A DNA stretch of 5,014 bases from Planctomycetota bacterium. Lineage in GTDB: Bacteria; Planctomycetota; Phycisphaerae; SM23-33; FEN-1343. Below the pieces are notes generated by a model. It worked only from the letters and a program-made list of their open reading frames with translations. It was not told the DNA's origin and made no database searches. The position numbers and the translations under genes are program-made. Numbering within the stretch: position 1 is the stretch's first letter; each line of letters begins with the position of its first letter. Shown piece after piece: positions 1 to 5,014 of the stretch. Where the stretch lies: positions 1-5,014 of the forward strand of contig JABMQG010000081.1 of the NCBI GenBank assembly GCA_013203365.1, read 5' to 3'.

Positions 1-765
1 GAAATCACCCGGGATATCCTCGCAAAGACCGACGACCAGACCGGCCGGCCAATGGTGGACATGATTCTGGACACCGCCGGTCAAAAGGGCACCGGCAAGT
101 GGACGGGGATCACGGCATTGGAACTCGGCCAGCCGTTGACTCTCATCGGCGAGGCCGTCTTCGCCAGGTGCCTGTCGGCATTGAAGGAACAGCGAGTCTC
201 GGCTTCCAAACAGCTCTCTGGGCCAAAATTGGCATTCGACGGTGATGAGGCCGAGAAAAAGGCATTCGTCGACGACGTCCGCCAGGCCCTCTACGCCAGC
301 AAGATCGTCTCCTACGCACAAGGCTATCAACTTATGGCAGCGGCGGCGACCGAATATGGCTGGAACCTCAACTACGGCGGTGTCGCACTGATGTGGCGAG
401 GCGGATGCATCATCCGCAGCCAGTTCCTCGGCAAGATCAAGGAGGCCTTCGACGCCGATCCGGACCTTGTAAACCTGCTGCTGGCACCCTACTTCATAAA
501 GGCCGTCTCCGACTGCCAGGCCGGCTGGCGGCGAATCGTCGCCAGGGCAGTCCAGATGGGCGTCCCGGTCCCGGCGTTCAGCTCGGCACTGGCGTACTTC
601 GACGGTTATCGCAGCGCCAATCTGCCGGCTAACCTCCTTCAGGCACAGCGAGATTACTTCGGCGCGCATACCTATGAGAGAGTCGACAAACCCAGAGGCG
701 AATTCTTCCATACAAACTGGACAGGCTCCGGCGGGGGTGTCACGGCTGGCACCTACGACGCCTGA
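1..765 (+). CDS. gnd: 6-phosphogluconate dehydrogenase, decarboxylating (3' part)
   Basis: Partial gene, open at the window's left edge; 254 C-terminal residues of a protein normally about 470-480 long. Gnd oxidises and decarboxylates 6-phosphogluconate to ribulose-5-phosphate with NADP+ (or NAD+), the last step of the oxidative pentose phosphate pathway, in the cytoplasm as a dimer. What is seen is the all-helical C-terminal domain: KGTGKW (fragment residues 29-34), KEQRVSASK (about 62-70), KIVSYAQG (about 101-108), [18 protein letters not shown] and [16 protein letters not shown] near the end, whose Arg and His belong to the substrate pocket of the partner subunit in known structures. The N-terminal NADP-binding Rossmann domain lies outside the window, so cofactor preference cannot be judged. 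After the usual end (FHTNW) there is a 14-residue Gly-rich tail, longer than in E. coli. Family assignment is near certain. Confidence 0.97.
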   Translation, partial: EITRDILAKTDDQTGRPMVDMILDTAGQKGTGKWTGITALELGQPLTLIGEAVFARCLSALKEQRVSASKQLSGPKLAFDGDEAEKKAFVDDVRQALYASKIVSYAQGYQLMAAAATEYGWNLNYGGVALMWRGGCIIRSQFLGKIKEAFDADPDLVNLLLAPYFIKAVSDCQAGWRRIVARAVQMGVPVPAFSSALAYFDGYRSANLPANLLQAQRDYFGAHTYERVDKPRGEFFHTNWTGSGGGVTAGTYDA

Positions 766-862
766 CGGCACATCCCTGTGCGGGGCAAGACCGCTCGCAC
801 ACAGCAAGGCCAACAGCGAGCTTGAGGCTTCTTGTTGCTGGAGCGGGTGAAGGAATTCGGCA
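766..862 (+). other. gnd-serS spacer with competing short inverted repeats
   Basis: A 97-base spacer with no convincing gene. It holds several short perfect complements that cannot all form together: GCACA (768-772) with TGTGC (777-781); TGTGCG (777-782) with CGCACA (796-801); GCTCGC (793-798) with GCGAGC (816-821); CAGCAA (802-807) with TTGCTG (835-840). No T-run follows any of them, so none is a standard intrinsic terminator, and I see no T-box. About one 6-bp pair is expected by chance in a region this size, so this is only suggestive of a folded serS leader. I found no convincing promoter. Confidence 0.3.
850..854 (+). promoter_or_regulatory. Shine-Dalgarno of serS
   Basis: AAGGA ends 8 bases before the ATG at 863. 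It supports that start, which also agrees with the usual N-terminus of bacterial SerRS (MIDIKDLRADPD). Confidence 0.75.
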
Positions 863-2140
863 ATGATCGACATAAAGGACTTGCGGGCCGACCCTGACAA
901 GTATGTTCGGGCCGCTGCCGATAAGGCAATGGCCGTGGATGTCCCGGCGATTGTGGAACTGGATCGGCAGGTCCGTGACGCCCAGCAGTCGCTACAGGAC
1001 CTCCGCACCGAGCAGAACGCCGCCAGCAAGGCCATCGCCAGACTGCAAGGCCTGGATAAACAGGCTGCCATTGCCCAAATGGCCGAGCTGAAGACCCGCG
1101 TCAAGGCCGTCAGCGATACACTCGCCGAGCTGGAGCCGAGACTGCACGATCAATTGCTGCTTGTCGTCCAACCGGCAGCGCCCGAGGTGCCGATCGGCAA
1201 AGACGAAAGCGAAAGCGTCGAACTTCGCTCGGTGGGCGAAATCCCCAGCTTCGACTTCGAGCCGAAAGATCATATGCAACTGGGCGAGGCTCTGGGCATC
1301 ATCGACATGCCGCGAGGCGTCAAGCTAGCCGGGGCGAGAAACTACGTTCTCAAGGGCGCCGGCGTGCTGCTTCACCAGGCGGTGCTTCGACTGGGGCAGG
1401 AGATGATAATCCGCCGAGGGTTCACGCCGATGGCCGTCCCGGTGCTCGTCCGAGAGCAGGTCATGTACGGAACGGGATACTTCCCGACCGGGCGCGACCA
1501 GGCGTACCTGGCTGAGCGAGATGGCCTCTCGCTGGTGGGCACGGCGGAAGTGCCGCTTACCGCATTGCACAGCGATGAAATCCTCGATGAGGCCGAGCTG
1601 CCGAAAAAATATTGTGCGATGAGCGCCTGCTTCCGCAGAGAGGCCGGCGCCGCCGGCAAAGACGCCTACGGTCTGTACCGCATACACTTCTTCGAGAAGG
1701 TCGAGCAGGTGGTCGTCTGCCGCAACGACGAGGCGGCTTCCGTCAGTTACCAGCAGGAGATACTCGCCAACGCCGAAGCACTCGTGCAGGCCCTTAACCT
1801 GCCCTACCGCGTGGTTAACGTATGCACGGGCGACCTTGGGCAGGGCGCGGTGCAGAAGTTCGACATCGAAACCTGGATGCCCAGCCGGAACAGCTACGGC
1901 GAGACGCACTCGGCCAGCCGATTTCACGAATTCCAGGCACGCCGGCTGAATCTGCGATACCGCGACGCCGAGGGCAAGGTGCAGTTCTGCCATACGCTAA
2001 ATAACACCGTAGTAGCAAGCCCGCGGATACTTATACCGATTCTCGAACTGCACCAAAACGCCGACGGCAGCGTGACGGTTCCGCAGGCCCTTAGGCCATA
2101 TATGAACGGCATGGAACGACTGACAATGGATAGCCACTAA
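863..2140 (+). CDS. serS: Seryl-tRNA synthetase
   Basis: Class II aminoacyl-tRNA synthetase that activates serine with ATP and charges tRNA-Ser (and tRNA-Sec where present); cytoplasmic homodimer. Its 425 residues are full length for the bacterial type. Residues 1-105 form the N-terminal domain with the charged antiparallel coiled-coil arm (about 28-95) that grips the long variable arm of tRNA-Ser. The catalytic domain follows: FDFEPKDH (130-137), a motif 1 helix and strand (about 168-196), TAEVPLT (227-233), motif 2 with CFRREAGAAGKDAYGLYR (256-273), EKVEQV (278-283), GETHS (346-350), FQARR (357-361) and motif 3 around NNTVVASPR (380-388). Residues equivalent to those that bind serine and ATP in Thermus SerRS appear present (T227, E229, R258, E281, E347, S350, N380, T382, R388). 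Two local oddities are RIHFF in place of the common RxHQF after motif 2, and HSASRF where many bacteria have SSCSN. The 75-base gap to the DAHP synthase has no terminator, so cotranscription is possible. Confidence 0.98.
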   Translation: MIDIKDLRADPDKYVRAAADKAMAVDVPAIVELDRQVRDAQQSLQDLRTEQNAASKAIARLQGLDKQAAIAQMAELKTRVKAVSDTLAELEPRLHDQLLLVVQPAAPEVPIGKDESESVELRSVGEIPSFDFEPKDHMQLGEALGIIDMPRGVKLAGARNYVLKGAGVLLHQAVLRLGQEMIIRRGFTPMAVPVLVREQVMYGTGYFPTGRDQAYLAERDGLSLVGTAEVPLTALHSDEILDEAELPKKYCAMSACFRREAGAAGKDAYGLYRIHFFEKVEQVVVCRNDEAASVSYQQEILANAEALVQALNLPYRVVNVCTGDLGQGAVQKFDIETWMPSRNSYGETHSASRFHEFQARRLNLRYRDAEGKVQFCHTLNNTVVASPRILIPILELHQNADGSVTVPQALRPYMNGMERLTMDSH

Positions 2141-2215
2141 CAGAAATGCCACTGCCATCGGCGGGGCAACCGCAAACCGCCTGTGGAGATTGGCCGATTA
2201 ACGGAATCCAGCCCC

Positions 2216-3235
2216 ATGATCGTTGTAATGAAACCCGGCGCTACGAACGACCAAATCCAGCACGTGATCGATCTCGTGCGGGAGTTCGGTCTGAAAGACC
2301 ACCCCATCTACGGCACGGACCGCACGGTCATCGCATGCATCGGCGACAAGCGGGCGGTCGATAAGGGCGCGCTCGAGAACGCCCCAATGGTCGAGAAGAT
2401 CGTCCCTATTCTGGCACCGTACAAGATGGCCAGCCGGGAGGTTCGCCAGGAGCGGACGGAGATTCCCATCGGCTCCGGCGGTGCGACCATCGGCGGCGTG
2501 AAGGTGGCCGTGGTCGCCGGGCCGTGCGCCGTGGAGTCACGAGATCAACTGCTCGAGGTCGCCCACGCGGTCAAAAACGCCGGCGCCACGGCTCTGCGCG
2601 GCGGGGCATGGAAACCAAGGACCAGCCCGTACGCCTTCCAAGGCATGCACGAAAAAGGGCTGAAAATACTGGCCGAGGCACGCGAGCAGACCGGGTTGGC
2701 CATCGTCACCGAGGCTATGTCGGCCGACATGGTGGGCCTGATCGACCAATACGCCGACGTGCTGCAAATCGGCGCCCGCAACATGCAGCACTACCCTCTG
2801 CTGGAGGCCGTGGGCAAATCCAAGAAGCCCGTACTGCTCAAGCGAGGCCCATCCAGCACCATTGAGGAATTCCTGCTGGCTGCTGAGTACATCATCAACG
2901 CGGGCAATCCGAACGTTATCTTGTGCGAGCGTGGGATTCGCACGTTCGAGACCTACGTTCGCTACACCCTGCCGCTGACGGTCGTGCCCGAACTGCACGA
3001 GCAGACGCATCTGCCGGTTATGGTTGACCCTTCCCACGGCACCGGCCACGCACACCTGGTTCCGCCGATGTGCCTGGCCGCCGTTGCCGCCGGCGCCGAC
3101 GGCCTGCTGATAGAAGTTCACCACGACCCCGAGCACGCCGTAACCGACGCGGCCCAGCAGATCGATCCGCGAACGTTCTCCGCAATGATGAAACACCTGC
3201 GCCGCGTCGCCGAGGCAGTTGACAGGGAGATATGA
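2216..3235 (+). CDS. aroF: 3-deoxy-7-phosphoheptulonate (DAHP) synthase, AroA-I-beta type with N-terminal regulatory domain
   Basis: Condenses phosphoenolpyruvate with erythrose-4-phosphate to DAHP, the first step of the shikimate pathway to aromatic amino acids; cytoplasmic, metal-dependent. With the ATG at 2216 the protein has 339 residues and begins [10 protein letters not shown], like the 338-residue Thermotoga maritima enzyme. The same frame can be extended to a GTG at 2183, but that adds 11 residues the family lacks. The ATG has only a weak CGGAA about 9 bases upstream. Residues 1 to about 70 are the ferredoxin-like domain that mediates feedback inhibition by Tyr/Phe in the Thermotoga enzyme. 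The TIM barrel follows: AGPCAVES (101-108), [16 protein letters not shown] (128-143), QIGARNMQ (184-191), LLKRG (207-211), CERGIRTFE (237-245) and DPSHGTGH (271-278). Expected metal ligands are C104, H274, E300 and D311. No chorismate mutase domain is fused. The symbol could equally be aroG or aroA by local convention. Confidence 0.96.
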   Translation: MIVVMKPGATNDQIQHVIDLVREFGLKDHPIYGTDRTVIACIGDKRAVDKGALENAPMVEKIVPILAPYKMASREVRQERTEIPIGSGGATIGGVKVAVVAGPCAVESRDQLLEVAHAVKNAGATALRGGAWKPRTSPYAFQGMHEKGLKILAEAREQTGLAIVTEAMSADMVGLIDQYADVLQIGARNMQHYPLLEAVGKSKKPVLLKRGPSSTIEEFLLAAEYIINAGNPNVILCERGIRTFETYVRYTLPLTVVPELHEQTHLPVMVDPSHGTGHAHLVPPMCLAAVAAGADGLLIEVHHDPEHAVTDAAQQIDPRTFSAMMKHLRRVAEAVDREI

Positions 3236-3315
3236 ACCGATTGCAGATCCGCTCCGAATTTTTTGGCGACGGGCGGTGCTTTGAGTCAACCGGCGAACGA
3301 AGCACCCGCCATTAG
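3232..3315 (+). CDS. Possible 27-residue small ORF overlapping the aroF stop
   Basis: An ATG at 3232 overlaps the aroF TGA as ATGA, the arrangement typical of translational coupling, and the frame runs to a TAG at 3313-3315. The product would begin [15 protein letters not shown], is 27 residues long and charged, and has no signal peptide, membrane segment or domain I recognise. A purine-rich AGGGAG (3224-3229) lies just upstream but sits only 2-4 bases from the ATG, closer than normal. The frame runs across the hairpin at 3272-3310, so the same bases may instead be selected as RNA structure. An ORF this short occurs easily by chance; listed as a candidate only. Confidence 0.2.
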   Translation: MNRLQIRSEFFGDGRCFESTGERSTRH

Positions 3316-3331
3316 AAAACTCACAATCGGT
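3236..3331 (+). other. Long-range inverted repeat enclosing the aroF-rph spacer structure
   Basis: ACCGATTG (3236-3243), directly after the aroF stop, is a perfect 8-bp complement of CAATCGGT (3324-3331). The two arms enclose 80 bases that include the hairpin at 3272-3310 and a T6 run at 3259-3264. As RNA this gives a closing helix with an internal stem-loop, the shape of a structured 3' UTR or small RNA. No known RNA family is recognised. By my estimate an 8-bp pair in a region of this size has roughly a one-in-eight chance of occurring randomly. Confidence 0.35.
3272..3310 (+). terminator. Bulged 10-bp hairpin after aroF; possible 3' end of the upstream transcript
   Basis: GGCGGTGCTT (3272-3281) pairs with AAGCA-C-CCGCC (3300-3310), ten pairs with a single bulged C. 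A further T-G wobble and a G-C pair can close inside, leaving a loop of about 14 bases. The next bases are ATTAGAAAAC, so there is no U-tract and this is not a textbook intrinsic terminator; the T6 run lies upstream of the stem. It could protect a transcript 3' end or act with Rho. The stem is clear; its role is inference. Confidence 0.4.
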
Positions 3332-3359
3332 GGATTAACGCGGCAGTGTCGGCTAGAAT
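3331..3359 (+). promoter_or_regulatory. Candidate promoter for rph, implying a leaderless message
   Basis: TAGAAT (3354-3359) matches five of six bases of the TATAAT -10 consensus. Its last base is followed by seven bases and then the rph ATG at 3367, so a start at the usual distance would fall on or next to the A of the ATG. A weak -35 candidate, TGGATT (3331-3336), lies 17 bases upstream. There is no Shine-Dalgarno suitably placed for this ATG, which fits leaderless translation. Weakness: the -35 matches TTGACA at only three positions. Confidence 0.35.
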
Positions 3360-3366
3360 CCGCTCT

Positions 3367-4119
3367 ATGAACAAGACGAGCAAGACCAAGTCCAGGCGGC
3401 TCGATCGACACGACGGGCGAAAGGCGGACCAGCTTCGCCCGGTAACGATCGAGGTCGATTTTGTCCCGGCCGCGGACGGCAGCTGCCTAATCGCTTACGG
3501 AACCACCAGGGTCATCTGCACCGCCAGTTTCAGCCCCGGCGTGCCGGCTTGGCTCAAGGGCACCGGCCGCGGATGGGTGACGGCCGAGTACGGCATGCTG
3601 CCGGCCAGCACGGGGGAGAGAAAGTCCAGGCCCATTGCCAAACCCGACAGCCGAGCCACTGAGATACAACGCCTGATCGGGCGGGTCATGCGGAGCGTGG
3701 TCAGGATGGAACGGCTCGGTGAAAATACAATCACGCTGGACTGCGACGTCATTGTGGCCGACGGCGGAACGCGAAGCGCAGGCATTACCGGGGCGTACGT
3801 CGCATTGGCCAGGGCAATAGGGCAGGCCCAAGCCGCCGGCCGGGTCCGGCCGGGTGCGATGCTCGGAGGTGTCGCCGCCGTCAGCGTCGGCATTGTGGCA
3901 GGCCGGTGCGTGCTCGATCTGGACTACATCGAAGACAGCGCTGCAGAGGTCGATATGAACGTCGCAGTCACTTCGGCAGGGCGATACGTTGAGGTCCAAG
4001 GCACCGCTGAGTCAGGCACTTTCACCCACACGCAACTGGACAAGATGCTCGCACTTGCCCGCCGAGGTTGCCGAAGACTAGCCGCCGTCCAGCGACAGGC
4101 CATCGCTCAAAGACGGTGA
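3367..4119 (+). CDS. rph: Ribonuclease PH (phosphorolytic 3'-5' exoribonuclease)
   Basis: Removes nucleotides from the 3' end of tRNA precursors and structured RNAs using inorganic phosphate, releasing nucleoside diphosphates; a cytoplasmic ring of six subunits. From the ATG at 3367 it has 250 residues, slightly longer than the 238 of E. coli because of a basic N-terminal extension of about a dozen residues before RHDGRKADQLRPV (14-26). A GTG at 3346 in the same frame would add seven more residues; it has GGTGGA 11 bases upstream but lies inside the candidate promoter region, so the ATG is preferred. Signature segments: GTTRVICTAS (45-54), GWVTAEYGMLPAST (69-82), SRATEIQRLIGR (95-106), TLDCDVIVADGGTRSAGITG (123-142), AAVSVGIV (170-177), LDLDYIEDSAAEVDMN (183-198) and VEVQGTAESGTFT (208-220). 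The phosphate-site Arg/Thr and the catalytic acidic residues of the DYxEDSAAxxDMN motif are intact. It is followed after 29 bases by a lipoprotein gene and then rdgB, its common neighbour. Confidence 0.97.
   Translation: MNKTSKTKSRRLDRHDGRKADQLRPVTIEVDFVPAADGSCLIAYGTTRVICTASFSPGVPAWLKGTGRGWVTAEYGMLPASTGERKSRPIAKPDSRATEIQRLIGRVMRSVVRMERLGENTITLDCDVIVADGGTRSAGITGAYVALARAIGQAQAAGRVRPGAMLGGVAAVSVGIVAGRCVLDLDYIEDSAAEVDMNVAVTSAGRYVEVQGTAESGTFTHTQLDKMLALARRGCRRLAAVQRQAIAQRR
3836..3855 (+). repeat. Perfect 10-bp tandem duplication inside rph
   Basis: CCGGCCGGGT occurs twice head to tail (3836-3845 and 3846-3855). It encodes part of AGRVRPGA (residues 157-164), a variable loop of RNase PH. The unit is not a multiple of three, so loss or gain of one copy would shift the frame. 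It may be no more than GC-rich codon use. Confidence 0.6.
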
Positions 4120-4135
4120 ACGTAGGGCTCTAAGC

Positions 4136-4140
4136 GAGGA
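4136..4140 (+). promoter_or_regulatory. Shine-Dalgarno of the lipoprotein gene
   Basis: GAGGA ends 8 bases before the ATG at 4149 and supports that start. The start also puts the lipobox Cys at residue 21, a normal signal-peptide length. Confidence 0.75.
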
Positions 4141-4148
4141 CCGCAACT

Positions 4149-4970
4149 ATGAGACGACATCACTTTCTGCTGTTGGTCCTGTCGGCCGTGGCGGCGAGTC
4201 TGCCCGGCTGCGTCCAGCCGGGGGAGTACGGCTCGGCAAGTGGCAACGCGGACGCCGAATTTTCCATCCTGCTGCGCGTCTTCTACGAAAGCGATCACGC
4301 GCAGTTGGCACGCGCCTGGAAGGACAGTCTGGAAAAACGGTTGGGTTGGAAGGACTTGATGGTCATCACCGGCTCGGACCGCAGTGAGCTGTACCGGGGA
4401 CGATTAAAGAACAGCCGACAGGCCCGTGCCACACTGAAGCGGTCGCAGGCCCACCGTGACGCCTCCGGCAAAAAACCGTTCATAAGGGCATACATCACCA
4501 GCCTGCCCGGCGCCGATCCAGGTCCGCCGGAGTGGAACCTGCGAAACTGCCCCGGCAAATACTCGCTTTTGGTGGCGGACTTCCAAGACACCCCTGCTGC
4601 TGATCCGCCTTACCTCGGCCGACGAAAATACGCCGTTGCATACTGCCGCCAACTCCGCGAGCAGTCCGAGCAAGCGTATTACTACCACGACCAGTACACC
4701 TCCAGCGTGACGATCGGGTCATTTGGTTCCGACGCCATCCGGTTTGTCGTGGAGCAGGTGCCACAACCAAAAACTTCCGGCAAGCCGGAACTGGTTCGCA
4801 AACCGGTTCCGGTCGATCCGCAGCTCCTGGCGCTGCAAAAAAAGTACCCCGAACGCGCGTGGAACGGCAGGACGTTCTACGTGGTCGTCCGCAATGCGAA
4901 CGACCAGGTTGTTTCTCGGGAGTTGGCCAAGTCGTTTCTCATTGAGGTGCCGGTGAAAAGCAATGAATAG
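4149..4970 (+). CDS. Predicted lipoprotein of unknown function with two SPOR-like segments
   Basis: I cannot name this 273-residue protein. A basic start (MRRHH), a hydrophobic stretch and the lipobox LPGC (18-21) mark a signal-peptidase-II lipoprotein, lipidated on C21 and anchored facing the periplasm. Two segments look alike. The first (about 38-101) runs from FSILLRVF to ELYRGRLKNSRQARATL. The second (about 138-200) runs from YSLLVADF through AYYYH to SSVTIGSFGSDAIRFV. Each has a beta-like strand, a helix with spaced Ala/Leu, another strand, then a strand ending in a Gly followed by an Ala-bearing helix. That layout recalls the SPOR domain, which binds septal peptidoglycan stripped of stem peptides; the resemblance is inference and no diagnostic residue proves it. 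C134 and C166 could form a disulfide. A Pro/Lys-rich linker (about 205-223) leads to a C-terminal part containing RTFYVVVRN (241-249). It sits 29 bases after rph and overlaps rdgB, so it is probably cotranscribed with both. Confidence 0.85.
   Translation: MRRHHFLLLVLSAVAASLPGCVQPGEYGSASGNADAEFSILLRVFYESDHAQLARAWKDSLEKRLGWKDLMVITGSDRSELYRGRLKNSRQARATLKRSQAHRDASGKKPFIRAYITSLPGADPGPPEWNLRNCPGKYSLLVADFQDTPAADPPYLGRRKYAVAYCRQLREQSEQAYYYHDQYTSSVTIGSFGSDAIRFVVEQVPQPKTSGKPELVRKPVPVDPQLLALQKKYPERAWNGRTFYVVVRNANDQVVSRELAKSFLIEVPVKSNE
4775..4812 (+). other. Strong intragenic hairpin with a competing alternative
   Basis: CCGGAACTGGTT (4785-4796) and AACCGGTTCCGG (4801-4812) form a 12-bp stem, all Watson-Crick but for one T-G pair, closed by the tetraloop CGCA. 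The first half of the left arm, CCGGAA (4785-4790), can instead pair with TTCCGG (4775-4780) across the loop CAAG. The two folds are mutually exclusive, as in attenuators. The element lies in the codons for the lipoprotein's Pro/Lys-rich linker, about 150 bases before the rdgB start. No T-run follows, so it is not a simple terminator. The pairing is read directly; its role is unknown. Confidence 0.6.
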
Positions 4971-5014
4971 CCCCTCAAAGACGCTCGTAGTGGCCACGGG
5001 CAACCCCGGTAAAC
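4963..5014 (+). CDS. rdgB: RdgB/HAM1-type dITP/XTP pyrophosphatase (5' end only)
   Basis: Only 17 codons lie in the window (MNSPSKTLVVATGNPGK), cut by the right edge. The strand followed by ATGNPGK is the N-terminal nucleotide-binding signature of the Ham1/RdgB family, which hydrolyses non-canonical purine nucleoside triphosphates (dITP, XTP, ITP) to monophosphates and pyrophosphate, keeping deaminated bases out of DNA and RNA. The ATG at 4963 lies inside the end of the lipoprotein gene, whose TAG is at 4968-4970, an 8-base overlap that suggests translational coupling. GGTGA (4952-4956) lies 6 bases upstream as a modest ribosome site. Position two genes after rph fits the well-known rph-rdgB association. 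With so few residues the assignment rests on motif plus context. Confidence 0.85.
   Translation, partial: MNSPSKTLVVATGNPGK

Noticed and set aside
40..50. CCGGCCGGCC palindrome in gnd
   Set aside because: Short GC-rich coding palindrome encoding Thr-Gly-Arg-Pro, not linked to any element.
766..862. T-box riboswitch upstream of serS
   Set aside because: No T-box core sequence, specifier loop or antiterminator/terminator with U-tract can be seen, and 97 bases is too short.
1643..1657. GCCGGCGCCGCCGGC palindromic stretch in serS
   Set aside because: It encodes the conserved motif-2 loop AGAAG; the symmetry follows from GC-rich Gly and Ala codons.
1325..1993. Minus-strand frame of 222 codons opposite serS
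   Set aside because: It lies wholly within the serS catalytic domain, which carries all class II motifs on the + strand; the product resembles nothing known.
2183..2215. GTG at 2183 as the DAHP synthase start
   Set aside because: It would add 11 residues absent from the family and has no well-spaced Shine-Dalgarno; the ATG at 2216 matches the conserved N-terminus MIVV-KPG.
3259..3264. T6 run as the tail of an intrinsic terminator for aroF
   Set aside because: No stable hairpin lies immediately upstream of it; the strong hairpin is downstream, on the wrong side for the + strand, and on the minus strand the run reads as A.
2537..3289. Long reading frame of 250 codons on the minus strand
   Set aside because: It is antisense to the unmistakable DAHP synthase gene, has no recognisable domain, and is the usual by-product of GC-rich coding sequence.
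3346..3366. GTG at 3346 as the rph start
   Set aside because: It adds residues not typical of RNase PH and lies within the candidate promoter; the GGTGGA upstream leaves some doubt, so it is kept as an alternative only.
3487..3999. Minus-strand frame of 170 codons opposite rph
   Set aside because: Shadow of rph; low-complexity composition and no ribosome site or domain.

Overview
The window is a GC-rich bacterial chromosomal segment in which every recognisable gene lies on the + strand: the 3' part of gnd (6-phosphogluconate dehydrogenase), serS (seryl-tRNA synthetase), an aroF/aroG-type DAHP synthase, rph (RNase PH), an unnamed lipoprotein gene, and the first 17 codons of an rdgB/HAM1-type nucleotide pyrophosphatase. 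Coding density is high. No gene-free stretch exceeds about 130 bases. I see no tRNA, rRNA, CRISPR array, insertion sequence or phage gene. The source is most likely a planctomycete, perhaps of the Phycisphaerae. This rests on the SerRS signature variants (ETHS and NNTVVASPR), the general look of the lipoprotein and the gene mix. It is an impression from memory, not a phylogenetic result.

Layout. Bases 1-765: C-terminal 254 residues of Gnd. Bases 766-862: spacer with several short, mutually exclusive inverted repeats. Bases 863-2140: serS, with a good Shine-Dalgarno. Bases 2141-2215: short spacer. Bases 2216-3235: DAHP synthase, whose best start is an ATG 33 bases inside the longest reading frame. 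Bases 3236-3366: the most structured spacer. It has an 8-bp long-range inverted repeat enclosing a bulged 10-bp hairpin, a possible 27-codon reading frame overlapping the aroF stop as ATGA, and a -10-like TAGAAT placed so that rph could be read from a leaderless message. Bases 3367-4119: rph. Bases 4149-4970: a lipoprotein with two SPOR-like segments. Bases 4963-5014: rdgB start, overlapping the lipoprotein stop by 8 bases.

How the genes fit together. Most are housekeeping genes: oxidative pentose phosphate pathway, tRNA charging, first step of aromatic amino-acid synthesis, tRNA 3' processing and clean-up of non-canonical nucleotides. Gnd supplies pentose phosphates from which erythrose-4-phosphate, a DAHP synthase substrate, can be made; any functional coupling is inference. 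rph and rdgB are common neighbours in bacteria. Here they are separated by the lipoprotein gene, with gaps of 29 and -8 bases, so the three look like one transcription unit.

The least ordinary items are (1) the lipoprotein, apparently built from a duplicated SPOR-like module and lodged between rph and rdgB; (2) a 12-bp stem with a tetraloop inside its coding sequence, with a competing upstream hairpin; and (3) the nested RNA structure, small ORF and candidate promoter between aroF and rph. I found no defence system, mobile element or clearly new enzymatic system.
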